DNA of 64,000 nt from Camelimonas lactis (GCF_004342915.1 NZ_SLWL01000001.1:372001-436000), one strand, 5' to 3'; numbered from the stretch's first letter, positions 25,220 through 34,778 are shown. The notes: a model not told the origin generated them from the sequence alone. Numbers and translations are program-made.

Positions 25220-25663
25220 ATGGGATCGGCATTGCAGGCCTATGCGTTTGACGACCTGCGACTGGGCATGCGCGAAACGCTGATGCGCACCATCATGGAG
25301 ACGCACATCAGCGACTTCGCCGCCATTACCGGCGACCGCAACCCCCTGTTGCTGGACGAAGCCTTCGCGTCCCAGTCGCTGTTCGGCCAGCGCATCGCCC
25401 ATGGCATGTTCACGGCCGGCATGATCTCGGCGCTGATCGGCACGCGGCTGCCGGGGCCGGGTTCCGTCTACCTGTCGCAGACCCTGCAATTCCTGGCGCC
25501 GGTGCGGATTGGCGACGTGGTGACCGCCGCCGTCGAGGTGGTGGAGCTGGTTCCGGCGCGCCAGCGCGTGCGGCTGTTTTGCGAATGTGTGGCCGATGGA
25601 CGCGGGGTTCTGGAAGGCGAAGCATGGGTGGCCGTTCCCGAATCTGGAGGCGCGGCGCCCTGA
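25220..25663 (+). CDS. MaoC-like hot-dog protein with altered hydratase motif
   Basis: The 147-residue product (ATG 25220, GGAGG six bases upstream) has the MaoC/(R)-specific enoyl-CoA hydratase single hot-dog layout: FAAITGDRNPLLLDEAFA, FGQRIAHGMFTAGMIS, and a beta-sheet part QTLQFLAPVRIGDVVTA. The usual hydratase-2 motif is GDxNPxHxD. Here Asp39 and Asn41 are kept but the catalytic His position is Leu44. The protein may therefore not hydrate enoyl-CoA, or may use another residue, or may be a thioesterase-like or binding protein. It stands alone after a terminator. Confidence 0.8.
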   Translation: MGSALQAYAFDDLRLGMRETLMRTIMETHISDFAAITGDRNPLLLDEAFASQSLFGQRIAHGMFTAGMISALIGTRLPGPGSVYLSQTLQFLAPVRIGDVVTAAVEVVELVPARQRVRLFCECVADGRGVLEGEAWVAVPESGGAAP

Positions 25664-26114
25664 GGCTGCCGCGGCCATGCCGGGCCAATCGGCAAGGCGA
25701 TCTCCTGGCGTATGATGCGAATGGGCGGGCGCCGCCTGTTCGGGAAAAGCCATGCGATACCGTGAGGACAGGACGTTGATGCGTTTCACTCTGAACGCAT
25801 CGGCTCCAGGTCAATGGCCCAGGATGACGGCGGCAGAAGCAGAATTATCCCCAAATCTGGCGGCGGCAGTTGGTCGGGATGAGGGACTGTTTGTTCAGCC
25901 GGTTGCCCGGGGATTGCATGCCGCCGTCGATCGGGTCGTTCAATTTTATTTTCGCATAGATTAGTTGTCGATCTACATGTTGTTGGGTGTTTTTCAATTT
26001 TACTTTTCGGACCAAGTTGACACAAAATTGCCAAAATTCGGTTTTGATAGTCATTCAACCAGATAAGCATGTGTGTTTATTTGGTTGTTTATAGCAATGA
26101 ATACATGAAGGGAT
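25664..26114 (+). other. AT-rich intergenic island before a small secreted protein gene
   Basis: About 450 bases without a credible gene. From about 25925 to 26115 the composition becomes clearly AT-rich, unlike nearly all of the window. It contains a TTGACA box at 26018-26023 that may be a -35, with no convincing -10 at normal spacing, and a small dyad CAAAA/TTTTG near 26033-26047. Composition suggests acquired DNA or a strong leader. Confidence 0.5.
26018..26050 (+). promoter_or_regulatory. candidate sigma-70 promoter
   Basis: TTGACA at 26018-26023 is a perfect -35 hexamer in AT-rich DNA. Possible -10 sequences downstream (TTTTGA, TTGATA) are at poor spacing (19-21 bases). It lies about 90 bases upstream of the small secreted protein gene. 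Confidence 0.3.
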
Positions 26115-26330
26115 ATGAACATGTTTGGGTCCCGGCATTTGTTTATAGCGGCGCTCGCAGGTGCGATGCTTGCCGGCTTCGGCGTTGCGAACGCCGCGAC
26201 GACGCGGGGCGCGTCTTCTGGCGCGTCGTCTGGTGGGGAGCGCGCCAAGCGTCTGGTCTGTGGCGGAGACAAGGAGTGTCTGGATAAATGCACCCAGGGC
26301 TACAGGGTGCTCATCCCATTTTGTTTGTAG
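26115..26330 (+). CDS. small secreted four-cysteine protein, unknown function
   Basis: This 71-residue product has a clear Sec signal peptide (basic start, hydrophobic IAALAGAMLAGFG, cleavage after VANA near residue 27). The mature part is about 44 residues: a Ser/Gly/Ala-rich stretch and then four Cys at 49, 55, 59 and 70, enough for two disulfides in the periplasm or outside. GAAGGGAT precedes the ATG; a second ATG lies two codons later. I do not recognise the family. It sits downstream of an AT-rich island and has no close partner gene, so nothing in the context shows its job. A toxin-like or signalling peptide is possible but unproven. Confidence 0.6.
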   Translation: MNMFGSRHLFIAALAGAMLAGFGVANAATTRGASSGASSGGERAKRLVCGGDKECLDKCTQGYRVLIPFCL

Positions 26331-26413
26331 GCGAACTCTTGATGCGCCAGCGCATTATCGAGGAAAATTGACAGCTTTTTTGTGAATGGAATGCATTGAA
26401 CCAAAGAGACAGG

Positions 26414-26447
26414 GCATTTCCGGTGCGTCTGGTTTGACCGGAAATGC
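26414..26447. repeat. 11-bp perfect inverted repeat
   Basis: GCATTTCCGGT (26414-26424), 12-base loop, ACCGGAAATGC (26437-26447). There is no U-tract. It lies directly next to copy A of the dispersed element, so the two may form one unit. Confidence 0.7.
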
Positions 26448-26452
26448 TCCGC

Positions 26453-26498
26453 GCATGATGCGCGTAAATGGACGCCGTTTATTCGTGAACAACCATGC
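26453..26498 (+). repeat. dispersed intergenic element, copy A
   Basis: It reads GCATGATGCGCG, TAAATGGACGCCG, then TTTATTCG and ends ACCATGC. Compared with copy B (38943-38989) it has eight substitutions and one gap over about 46 bases. Confidence 0.65.
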
Positions 26499-26884
26499 AG
26501 CATCAGGAAGTTAAAGCGGCGATGCGATTCAATTAAACGCATTGTTGAAACGTATTGCGCTCTGATGGCGTGAACGCGCCAGTCCGGCTTTGCGGATGAC
26601 GGAACCGATGATGGGTCGCTGGCGCGGCCCGCAGGATTTGCGGCAGTGATTGCCTCCCGCCCCCTTTCCTGGTCCGCGCGGTTGCGCGCCCGCGCCCTTG
26701 ACCTCAGCCGCCGAATGTTGGCAGGTTTCGCCGGCCGTCATGCGGGCCATGTCCCGTTGGCGGACAGCGCGTTTTCGAGCGACGTGGGGGCCATGTCGCG
26801 TGAAGAAAACACAACTTATCAAGGCGGCGGGGCAAAATCCGGCAACGGATCAGCACTGCCCTGCCGGCAAGTGTTGACGGTTTC

Positions 26885-27955
26885 ATGGTGCAGGCGCCGC
26901 AATCCGGTTCACGACCGGCTCCCGATATCTTCCCGGCTCTGGAGCAGGCGCGCCCTTTTTTGGTGCAGCGCTGCATTGATAACGCCGCTGAGGCGGCGCT
27001 GGCAGGGCTGCCCTTGGGCTGTGGCGGCGACGCCCTGGCGCGGCCCGTCGTCGCCATCGGCAACTTCGACGGCGTGCACGCCGGCCACCGGGCGGTGATC
27101 GCCGCCTGCCGCGCCCTGGCCGATGAGCTGGGCCGGCCCGCCGCCATGCTGACCTTCGCGCCGCACCCGCGCTCGTTCTTCAACCCGGACAAGCCGGTGT
27201 TCCGCATCACCCCCGACGGGGTGGAGGAGACGCTGCTCGCCCGCCTGGGGCTCGACGGCATGATCGTCCTGCCGTTCAACGCCGCGCTCGCCGCCATGAC
27301 GGCGCAGTCATTTTTCGACGACCTGCTGGTGCGGGGGCTCGGGGTTTCCGGCGTCGTCGTCGGTCATGACTTCCATTTCGGCAAGGGGCGGGAAGGCTCG
27401 CCCGCCTATCTGACGGCGCGCGGCGCCAGCAGCGGCGCGCCGGTGCGCATTGTCGCCAGGGTCAGCGACGGCGACGATGAAGCCGGGGCGGTGTCCTCAA
27501 GCCGGATTCGCGCCGCGCTGCGCCTGGGCGACATCGCCGCCGCCAACGCGCTGCTCGGTTATCGCTGGTTCGTGCGCGGCGAGGTGCGCCATGGCCAGAA
27601 GATCGGCCGCACGCTGAACTACCCGACCGCCAATATTCGCCTGCCAGACGACTGCCAGCTCGCCCACGGCATTTACGCGGTGCGGGTGCTGGTTGACGGC
27701 GTCGTGCATGGCGGCGTCGCCAGCTTCGGCCGCCGCCCCACCTTTGATAATGGCGCGCCGTTGCTGGAGAGCTTCCTGTTCGATTTCAGCGGCGATCTCT
27801 ATGGCAAAACGCTGGACGTGGAGTTCCTTGCTTTCCTGCGCGGCGAAGCCAAATTCGACAGCATCGACGACCTGGTGCGGCAGATGGACCGCGACAGCGC
27901 CGAAGCGCGTCGCATTCTGGCCGCTGATCCGCCGCCGCCTTCCGTGCTTGGCTGA
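26885..27955 (+). CDS. ribF: bifunctional riboflavin kinase / FAD synthetase
   Basis: RibF phosphorylates riboflavin to FMN and adenylates FMN to FAD. The 356-residue product has the N-terminal nucleotidyltransferase motif VAIGNFDGVHAGHRAVI, then TFAPHPRSFF, VVVGHDFHFGKGREG and SSSRIRAALRLGDI. The C-terminal flavokinase domain has VRHGQKIGRTLNYPTANI and GVASFGRRPTFDNG. It is about 30-40 residues longer at the N-terminus than usual; the true start may be an internal codon closer to the conserved domain. No FMN riboswitch is evident upstream. Confidence 0.94.
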   Translation: MVQAPQSGSRPAPDIFPALEQARPFLVQRCIDNAAEAALAGLPLGCGGDALARPVVAIGNFDGVHAGHRAVIAACRALADELGRPAAMLTFAPHPRSFFNPDKPVFRITPDGVEETLLARLGLDGMIVLPFNAALAAMTAQSFFDDLLVRGLGVSGVVVGHDFHFGKGREGSPAYLTARGASSGAPVRIVARVSDGDDEAGAVSSSRIRAALRLGDIAAANALLGYRWFVRGEVRHGQKIGRTLNYPTANIRLPDDCQLAHGIYAVRVLVDGVVHGGVASFGRRPTFDNGAPLLESFLFDFSGDLYGKTLDVEFLAFLRGEAKFDSIDDLVRQMDRDSAEARRILAADPPPPSVLG

Positions 27956-28471
27956 AGCGGCGACGTTGCGCCCGCAGCGACTTCCTTTCAGGCGGAAATG
28001 CTCTATGTTGCCGGCATGACGCGCCGGAGCAGCCTTTTCAGTTTGCGAATTACCGGCCCGGCTTCCGCGTAACCGGAGCGCGGACGCCGGGATGCGCGCC
28101 TTCGCGGCGGCCTGTCGCATCGCTGGCGGGCCATGGCGGCTGCCGTCGCCGCGCCCGGAGGGGCCTGTCGCTCCGGACCACCCAGATCAGCGAATGGTTC
28201 GCCGTGGACGACGCCGGGACGTTTTCCAGGGGCGCGGCGCGCGTTCTTTGCCAGTGGGGCGACGCGCGTTCTTTCCGGCCGCCGCATGTTTCCGTCGCTC
28301 TTGATTGATGGCGCGGGGCATGTCACGGCGTGATCTCCGGTTTTTCCATTCGCCAGTTTCAGGCAAGGTCCGCCCGCGGGCGGTAAGTTGCCGGTCCATG
28401 TTTTGACGCAGTTCCGCAGGTGGGCGCGACCGCGCCCTGCCGGAAACGCTCCAGGGGAATGAGCCAGTTCG
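27956..28471 (+). other. ribF-ileS intergenic region
   Basis: About 516 bases with no credible gene on either strand. A half-copy of the GGAAATGCTC motif occurs at 27996-28005. An RNA leader for ileS may lie here but I see no T-box features, which would not be expected in this group. CAGGGGAATGAG lies just upstream of ATG 28472. Confidence 0.45.
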
Positions 28472-31400
28472 ATGAACGACAGCAGCAAGGCCGGGGCGGC
28501 CAATATCAGCCAGAAAAACGCCGCCGCCAAAGCCGGGGACAAGGCGGATTATTCGAAAACCCTGTTTCTGCCGCAGACGGATTTCCCCATGCGCGCCGGC
28601 CTGCCGGAACGCGAGCCGCTGCTGCTGGCGCGCTGGAACGACCTTGATCTCTACCGGCGGCTGCGCGAGCAGGCGAAGAGCGCGCCGCGCTTCACGCTGC
28701 ATGACGGCCCGCCCTACGCCAATGGCAACATCCACATCGGCCACGCGCTGAACAAGATCCTGAAGGATCTGGTGACCCGCTCGCAGCAGATGCTTGGCTA
28801 CGACAGCAATTACGTGCCGGGCTGGGACTGTCACGGCCTGCCGATCGAATGGAAAATCGAGGAGCAATACCGGGCGAAGGGCCTCGACAAGGACGACGTT
28901 CCGGTTCTGGAGTTCCGCGCCGAATGCCGCGCTTTCGCCGACAAATGGGTCGACGTGCAGCGCGAGGAGTTCAAGCGCCTCGGCGTCACCGGCGACTGGG
29001 ACAACCCCTATCTCACCATGTCCTACCCGGCCGAGGCGCAGATCGCCCGCGAGCTGATGAAGTTCGCCATGAGCGGCCAGCTCTACCAGGGCTCCAAGCC
29101 GGTGATGTGGTCGATCGTCGAGCGCACGGCGCTGGCGGAGGCCGAGGTGGAGTACAAGGACCACGTCTCCAGCACCATCTTCGTCAAATTCCCGGTGGCC
29201 GCCTCAGACAATGCGGCGCTGGCCGGCGCCTCGGTGGTGATCTGGACCACCACGCCGTGGACCATTCCCGCCAACCGCGCCATCGCTTATTCGCCGGACA
29301 TCGCCTATGGCCTCTATGAGGTGACGGAGGCGCCGGAGGGCAACTGGGCGAAGCCGGGCGACCGCTATCTGCTGGCCGACGCGCTGGCGGAGACGGTGCT
29401 GGGCGTGGCCAAGGTCACCAGTTTCCGGCGCGTCGCCGACGTTAACGGCGTCGATCTCGCCGGCGTGCTCGCCCACCATCCGTTGCACGGCCAGGGCTAT
29501 GACTTCGGCGTGCCGCTGCTGCCGGCCGATTATGTCACCGCCGACGCCGGCACGGGCTTCGTGCACACCGCCCCCGGCCACGGCGCCGACGACTACATGA
29601 CCTACGTGCGCCACCGGGCCGCCTTCGAGGCGGCTGGCACGCCGGAGGTGCCTCACACGGTGCAGCCGGACGGCAGCTATTTCCCGCACGTGCCGTTGTT
29701 CGCCGGCGCCCGGGTGCTGGACGACAACGGCAAGGAGGGCGACGCCAACGCCCGCGTCATCGCCGCCCTGGCCGACGCCGGCGCGCTGATCGCCCGTGGT
29801 CGCCTGCGCCACAGCTATCCGCACTCCTGGCGTTCGCGCGCGCCGCTGATCTTCCGCAATACGCCGCAATGGTTCATCGCCATGGACCGCGACATCGACG
29901 GGAGCGGCGACACCCTGCGCGCCCGTTCGCTGGCCGCCATCGCCGACACCCAGTGGGTGCCGGCCGCCGGTGAGAACCGCATCACCGCCATGGTCTCCGG
30001 CCGCCCGGACTGGGTGATCTCGCGCCAGCGCGCCTGGGGCGTGCCGATCACCGTGTTCGTTGATCGCGAGACCGGCGAGCTGCTGCGCGACGACAGGGTC
30101 AACGCCCGCATCGCCGACGCCTTCGAGGCCGAAGGCGCGGACGCCTGGTTCGCCGACGCCGATGGCGCGCGCTTCCTCGCGCCCGATCATGATCCGGCGC
30201 GTTTCGAGAAGGTGACCGACGTGCTCGACGTCTGGTTCGATTCCGGTTCAAGCCATGCCTTCACCCTGGAGCCGCGCGCCGATCTGCGCCCGCGCAAGCG
30301 CCGTCCCGAGGGGGAGAGGTTGCCGGCAGCGGGCAAGGCGCCGGACTTCGACACGGTCATGTATCTGGAAGGCTCGGACCAGCATCGCGGCTTCTTCCAG
30401 TCGTCGCTGCTGGAAGCTTGCGGCACGCGCGGCCGCGCGCCCTATGACGTGGTGGTGACGCACGGCTTCACGCTCGACGAGCAGGGCCGCAAGATGTCCA
30501 AGTCGCTGGGCAATACGCTTGCGCCGCAGGATGTCATCCGCCAGTCGGGCGCCGATATCCTGCGCCTGTGGACCGCTTCGGTCGACTATTGGGATGACCA
30601 GCGCATCGGCCCCGAAGTGCTGAAAGGCGTCACCGACCAGTATCGCAAGATCCGCAACACCCTGCGCTGGATGCTGGGTTCGCTGCATCACTTCTCCGGC
30701 GCGGAGCTGGTGGCGGCGGAGCGGATGCCGGAGCTGGAGCGGCTGATGCTGCACCGGCTGGTCGAGCTCGACCAGACCGTGCGCCAGGCCTACGCCGCCT
30801 ACGATTACAAGCGCGTGCTGGCGGCGCTGGCGCCGTTCCTCACCACGGAGCTTTCGGCGTTCTACTTCGATATCCGCAAGGACACGCTGTATTGCGACCC
30901 GGCCTCCAGCCTGGCGCGCCGGTCGGCGCTGACGGTGATCGACCAGATTTTCCGGTGCGTGACGACGTGGCTGGCCCCTGTGCTCGCCTTCACGGCGGAA
31001 GAGGCGTGGCTGAGCCGCTTCCCCTCGGAGGCTGGCTCGGTGCATCTGGAGCGTTTCCCGGAATTGCCGCCGACCTGGCGGGACGACGCCCTGGCGGCGC
31101 GCTGGGCCAAAATCCGCAAGGTGCGCCGCGTGGTGACCGGCGCGCTGGAGCTGGAGCGGGCTCGCAAGAATATCGGCTCCAGCCTTGAGGCGGCGCCTGC
31201 GGTCTACGTGTCGGACGCCGACCTGCTCGGCGCCCTGAAGGGCGTGGACTTCGCCGAAGTCTGCATCACGTCCGCGATCAGCGTTCGTGATGGCGAGACT
31301 CACGAGGAGGCGTTCCGGCTCGACGACGTTCCTGGCGTCGCCGTGGTGTTCGCCCGGGCGGAAGGGCGCAAATGCGCCCGTTCGTGGAAGGTGCTGCCGG

Positions 31401-31507
31401 ACGTCGGCGCGGACCCCGCGTGGCCGGATCTCAGCCCGCGCGACGCCGCCGCCATGCGCGAATGGACCAAGGCGCATCCGGGCGAACCGGCGCTGGGAGC
31501 CGCGTGA
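28472..31507 (+). CDS. ileS: isoleucyl-tRNA synthetase
   Basis: IleRS charges tRNA-Ile in the cytoplasm. The 1011-residue product has the class I signature [14 protein letters not shown] (HIGH at 88-91), the central editing (CP1) domain with [24 protein letters not shown], and the KMSKS loop [12 protein letters not shown]. The C-terminal anticodon-binding region contains FTAEEAW. There is no obvious C-terminal zinc finger of the CxxC type seen in some bacterial IleRS. The stop overlaps the lspA start by one base (TGATG), so ileS and lspA are translationally linked, a long-known pairing. Confidence 0.97.
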   Translation: MNDSSKAGAANISQKNAAAKAGDKADYSKTLFLPQTDFPMRAGLPEREPLLLARWNDLDLYRRLREQAKSAPRFTLHDGPPYANGNIHIGHALNKILKDLVTRSQQMLGYDSNYVPGWDCHGLPIEWKIEEQYRAKGLDKDDVPVLEFRAECRAFADKWVDVQREEFKRLGVTGDWDNPYLTMSYPAEAQIARELMKFAMSGQLYQGSKPVMWSIVERTALAEAEVEYKDHVSSTIFVKFPVAASDNAALAGASVVIWTTTPWTIPANRAIAYSPDIAYGLYEVTEAPEGNWAKPGDRYLLADALAETVLGVAKVTSFRRVADVNGVDLAGVLAHHPLHGQGYDFGVPLLPADYVTADAGTGFVHTAPGHGADDYMTYVRHRAAFEAAGTPEVPHTVQPDGSYFPHVPLFAGARVLDDNGKEGDANARVIAALADAGALIARGRLRHSYPHSWRSRAPLIFRNTPQWFIAMDRDIDGSGDTLRARSLAAIADTQWVPAAGENRITAMVSGRPDWVISRQRAWGVPITVFVDRETGELLRDDRVNARIADAFEAEGADAWFADADGARFLAPDHDPARFEKVTDVLDVWFDSGSSHAFTLEPRADLRPRKRRPEGERLPAAGKAPDFDTVMYLEGSDQHRGFFQSSLLEACGTRGRAPYDVVVTHGFTLDEQGRKMSKSLGNTLAPQDVIRQSGADILRLWTASVDYWDDQRIGPEVLKGVTDQYRKIRNTLRWMLGSLHHFSGAELVAAERMPELERLMLHRLVELDQTVRQAYAAYDYKRVLAALAPFLTTELSAFYFDIRKDTLYCDPASSLARRSALTVIDQIFRCVTTWLAPVLAFTAEEAWLSRFPSEAGSVHLERFPELPPTWRDDALAARWAKIRKVRRVVTGALELERARKNIGSSLEAAPAVYVSDADLLGALKGVDFAEVCITSAISVRDGETHEEAFRLDDVPGVAVVFARAEGRKCARSWKVLPDVGADPAWPDLSPRDAAAMREWTKAHPGEPALGAA

Positions 31508-32079
31508 TGGCGGCTGGCGATGGCCCGGTGAGCCAGACGCGCGACGGGCAACCCGAACCGGGCGAAATGCAGGGGCGGGCTGGCATGAGCCCGGCCCGCC
31601 TTGGCGTCGCGCTCGCCATCATCGTGCTGGCGCTGGACCAGGCCAGCAAGCTCTGGCTGATGTTCGGCGCCGACATCGCCAACCGGCCGCCGATGACGCT
31701 GGCGCCGTTCCTGGAGTTCGTACTGGTCTGGAACCGGGGCATCTCCTACGGCCTGTTCCAGATGCCCCACGCCGTGGGGCGCTGGGGGCTGGTGATTGGC
31801 TCGGTGATCGCCACGGTTCTGCTCAGCGTCTGGCTGGCGCGGGCCAGAACCCGCCTGCTCGCGGCGGGCCTTGGGCTGATCATCGGCGGGGCGGTCGGCA
31901 ATCTGATCGACCGGATTTATTGGGGCGCGGTGGTCGATTTCGTCCACTTCCATGTGGGCGACTTCAGCTGGTACGTGTTCAACGTAGCCGACGCGGCCAT
32001 CGTTTTTGGTGTGATCGCGCTGCTGTACGACTCGTTTTTTGGCGCTGGCGCCAGCCCGAAAGGGGCGGATTCACCCTGA
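31507..32079 (+). CDS. lspA: lipoprotein signal peptidase II
   Basis: LspA is the inner-membrane aspartyl protease that cleaves prolipoprotein signal peptides after lipidation. From ATG 31507 the product is 190 residues with about 25 extra polar residues at the N-terminus; ATG 31585 would give a more usual length. Four membrane segments are visible, along with ALDQASKLW, the [10 protein letters not shown] region, and both catalytic Asp motifs ([15 protein letters not shown] and FNVADAAIV). It overlaps the ileS stop. Confidence 0.95.
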   Translation: MAAGDGPVSQTRDGQPEPGEMQGRAGMSPARLGVALAIIVLALDQASKLWLMFGADIANRPPMTLAPFLEFVLVWNRGISYGLFQMPHAVGRWGLVIGSVIATVLLSVWLARARTRLLAAGLGLIIGGAVGNLIDRIYWGAVVDFVHFHVGDFSWYVFNVADAAIVFGVIALLYDSFFGAGASPKGADSP

Positions 32080-32393
32080 GACGCCATGACCGGTGGCCAT
32101 ACTGGCGCCGCATATGTAGGCTTCAAAAAGCGCCGGATTTGCGTGCGCGCGCCGGGTCGGGGGGCAAAGTTTCGGTCAAACGGGTCGAAACTTTGCTGTG
32201 TATCCCTGATCTTGATATCGTTGATCTTGCGCGCTTTCCTGACGCAAGGCGACATTCGCTGCGCGGGGACGTGCGCTGCGGAAGCATCAATTATCGACCT
32301 GTCGGAGCGCCCGGACGGCCGGCGCGCCCCGGCGATCATGTTGTTGACGGCGGCGACCCAGGGGGGAGGCGGCCGCAGGGGGAAAGAGAACCA
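32080..32393 (+). other. intergenic region after lspA
   Basis: About 314 bases without a gene. It holds a perfect 11-bp inverted repeat (32164-32196) and a short direct repeat TGATCTTG (at about 32208 and 32221). GGAAAGAGAA before ATG 32394 is the next ribosome binding site. Confidence 0.5.
32164..32196. repeat. perfect inverted repeat after lspA
   Basis: GCAAAGTTTCG (32164-32174), 11-base loop, CGAAACTTTGC (32186-32196). The arms are perfect. There is no U-tract after it; it may be a Rho-type 3' end hairpin or a protein-binding dyad. Confidence 0.7.
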
Positions 32394-33104
32394 ATGGCGC
32401 TCAAGTTTTCCAAACGCGTCGCGCGCCCGGCCAGGACCGTGGCCATGGCGCGCCGCGCGCCGCTGGCGTTCGGCTTCGCCGCCGCGATCGGTTTTTCGGC
32501 GCTCGCCGGCTCGGCCGCCCAGGCGGAAGAGGGCGTGTTCATGAAGAACCTGCTCGGCAAGATGGGCGTGATTGACGAAGAGCGCGACCCGATCAGCTAT
32601 CACGAGCGCGCGCCGCTGGCGCTGCCGCCCTCCACCGGCAAGCTGCCGACGCCGCTGCCTCCGGCGGCCAAACGCGCTGAAAGCTGGCCGGATGACGCCG
32701 ACCTGCAGCGCCGCCGCCGCGAGGCCGCCGAGCGGCAGAAGCCGGTGCCATTCCCCAGCGACAACCGCGTCCAGGACGGTGGGCGCCTCAGCGTTTACGA
32801 GATGGAGCGGATTTCGCGCAAACCGAAGCACGCGGCGGAAGACAACCAGCCGCGCAAGGTGCTGGGCGATGGCCGCGCGGCGACATGGGTCGATCCCGAC
32901 GAGTTGCGCGCGACGGCCACGGACGGCGACGGCAAGAAACTTGATCCGAACTACGAGCCCAAGCGCGAAACCCTGCTGCAGCCGCCGACAGGCTATCGCA
33001 AGCCGGCCGGCACCGCGCCGATGCGCGCGACCCCGGATGACCCGGTTCCCTATAACAAGGACGGCACGCCGGAGCGTGACTTCCTGAAGCCCAGCGAAGA
33101 CTGA
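32394..33104 (+). CDS. secreted protein with DUF3035-like motif, unknown function
   Basis: The product is 236 residues from ATG 32394 (GGAAAGAGAA upstream). The N-terminus is basic and then hydrophobic (FGFAAAIGFSALAG) with likely signal cleavage after AAQA near residue 43. The mature part is Pro-, Arg- and Asp-rich and looks largely unstructured. The stretch RDPISYHERAPLALPP resembles the start of DUF3035 (BamF-like) proteins of alphaproteobacteria, but here there is no lipobox Cys. A periplasmic or outer-membrane role is therefore an inference. The gene lies between lspA and the M16 peptidases. Confidence 0.75.
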   Translation: MALKFSKRVARPARTVAMARRAPLAFGFAAAIGFSALAGSAAQAEEGVFMKNLLGKMGVIDEERDPISYHERAPLALPPSTGKLPTPLPPAAKRAESWPDDADLQRRRREAAERQKPVPFPSDNRVQDGGRLSVYEMERISRKPKHAAEDNQPRKVLGDGRAATWVDPDELRATATDGDGKKLDPNYEPKRETLLQPPTGYRKPAGTAPMRATPDDPVPYNKDGTPERDFLKPSED

Positions 33105-33386
33105 GCCGGCGGGGGTCTGGCTGGACCTGTGGTGATGGACGTTTGACCGACGATTTCTGCCCGGCGGCCCTGTGGTTCGCCGGGCTTCGTTTTCCGGGAG
33201 TGGGCGCAACCTGGCAGGCGGGACCATGCTCCGCCGTCCATCCGCGGTCACGCCGCCGCTTTCATGGGAATGGAGCCATTGCCGGCGCGGTGGTCCGCCA
33301 TGCCGCTTACAAAGCGCCGCGCCAGGGACTATGTTTCGGAAAAGCATACGCGTCGCGGCTGCGGCGCATGAAGGTCAGGAGCAAGC
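33105..33386 (+). other. gap before M16 peptidase genes
   Basis: About 280 bases. No gene or clear promoter is visible; the only notable feature is GGTCAGGAGCAAGC just before ATG 33387, a good ribosome binding site. Confidence 0.4.
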
Positions 33387-34703
33387 ATGAGCAGCGCCAC
33401 AGACGCCGCGCGTCGCGTTGAAGAGCAGGCGCAGGCCGGCGCGGACGGTTCGGTCGTGCACGCCAGCACGCTGGACAACGGACTGGACGTGGTGGTGATT
33501 CCGGACCGGCGCGCCCCGGTCGTCACGCATATGGTGTGGTATCGCAATGGCTCCGCCGACGATCCGGTCGGCAAGTCCGGCATCGCCCATTTCCTCGAAC
33601 ACCTGATGTTCAAGGGCACGACGCGGCACCCGGAAGGCGAATTCTCCGACGCGGTCGCCGCCATCGGCGGCCAGGAAAACGCCTTCACCTCCTATGATTA
33701 CACCGCCTATTTCCAGCGCGTCGCCAAAGAGCATCTGGGAGAGATGATGCACTTCGAGGCGGACCGGATGACCAATCTGTCGTTCGATGAATCGGTCGTC
33801 GGGCCGGAGCGCGACGTGGTCATCGAGGAGCGGCGCATGCGCACCGACTCCGACCCGGACCAGCAGCTTTCCGAGGCGATGGATGCGGCGCTGTTCACGC
33901 ATCACCCCTATGGATTGCCGATCATCGGCTGGATGCACGAGATCGAAGGGCTGAACCGCGACGACGCCTTCAATTATTACCAACGCTTCTACACCCCCTC
34001 CAACGCCATTCTGGTGGTGGCCGGCGACGTGGAGGCGGAAGCGGCGCAGGCCCTGGCGCAGGAGCACTATGGCCGCATCGCATCGGCGCCGCGGCCGCAA
34101 CGGCTGCGTCCGCAGGAGCCGCCGCCGCGCGCGGCGCGCCGGGTGACGGTTTCTGACGCCCGTGTCGAGCAGCCGTTGCTGCGCCGGCTGTATCTGGCGC
34201 CGTCGACGCTGACCGGCGGCCATGAGGCGGCCTGCGCGCTCGACGTTCTCGCTGAAGTGCTCGGCGGCGGCGCGACCTCGGTGCTGTATCGCAAGCTGGT
34301 GCTGGAGAAGGCCAAAGCCGTCTCCGCCGGCGCGTGGTATTTCGGCTCGGCCGTCGACCAGACCCGATTTGGCATGACCGCCGCGCCGGCCCAGGACGTT
34401 TCCCTGGATGACCTGGAAAAGCACATCGACGACGCGGTGGCGGATTTCATCGCCAAAGGCGTCGACGAAGCGGATTTCCGCCGGGCGACAACGCGGCTGG
34501 TGGCCGACATGGTCTACGCCCAGGACAGCCAGGCGACGCTGGCCCGGGTCTACGGCTCGGCGCTGGCCATTGGCGAAAGCATCGCCGACGTGCAGCAATG
34601 GCCGGCGCGCATCGCCGCCGTGACGCCGGAAGGCGTGATGGACGCCGCCCGCGCCTGGCTGGACGCCCGCACGGCGGTGACGGGTCGTCTCGAGCCGCAA
34701 TAG
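33387..34703 (+). CDS. M16 family zinc metallopeptidase, catalytic subunit
   Basis: The 438-residue product carries the inverted zinc motif HxxEH in GIAHFLEHLMFKGT (His68, Glu71, His72) and a downstream Glu in ERDVVIEERRM (about 148) as third ligand. It begins with LDNGLDVVVIPD, the usual strand of the family. No signal peptide is evident, but many bacterial members act in the periplasm or on the membrane. It is the active half of an adjacent pair; the next gene lacks the metal motif. Such pairs resemble mitochondrial processing peptidase subunits. Substrate is unknown. Confidence 0.93.
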   Translation: MSSATDAARRVEEQAQAGADGSVVHASTLDNGLDVVVIPDRRAPVVTHMVWYRNGSADDPVGKSGIAHFLEHLMFKGTTRHPEGEFSDAVAAIGGQENAFTSYDYTAYFQRVAKEHLGEMMHFEADRMTNLSFDESVVGPERDVVIEERRMRTDSDPDQQLSEAMDAALFTHHPYGLPIIGWMHEIEGLNRDDAFNYYQRFYTPSNAILVVAGDVEAEAAQALAQEHYGRIASAPRPQRLRPQEPPPRAARRVTVSDARVEQPLLRRLYLAPSTLTGGHEAACALDVLAEVLGGGATSVLYRKLVLEKAKAVSAGAWYFGSAVDQTRFGMTAAPAQDVSLDDLEKHIDDAVADFIAKGVDEADFRRATTRLVADMVYAQDSQATLARVYGSALAIGESIADVQQWPARIAAVTPEGVMDAARAWLDARTAVTGRLEPQ

Positions 34704-34778
34704 TTCGCATTTTCAGGCGCGGCGGCTCATCGTCGCCCTGAACCTGTTGTCCGCCCCGGCGCGTCCGCGCCCTACGGA

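Larger units (their letters stand above)
26331..26884 (+). other. intergenic region before ribF with repeats
   Basis: About 554 bases without a credible gene. It holds an 11-bp inverted repeat (26414-26447) and copy A of a dispersed 46-bp element (26453-26498). The segment 26580-26884 is GC-rich and shows only Arg/Pro-rich spurious frames. No promoter could be placed. Confidence 0.5.

Noticed and set aside
25752-25964. 70-codon + strand frame after the MaoC-like gene
   Set aside because: No motif, no signal peptide and a weak ribosome binding site; it ends in the AT-rich island.
28003-28542. 179-codon minus-strand frame with a hydrophobic start before ileS
   Set aside because: Its N-terminus is antisense to the ileS start and the rest is Arg/Pro-rich; no ribosome binding site or motif.
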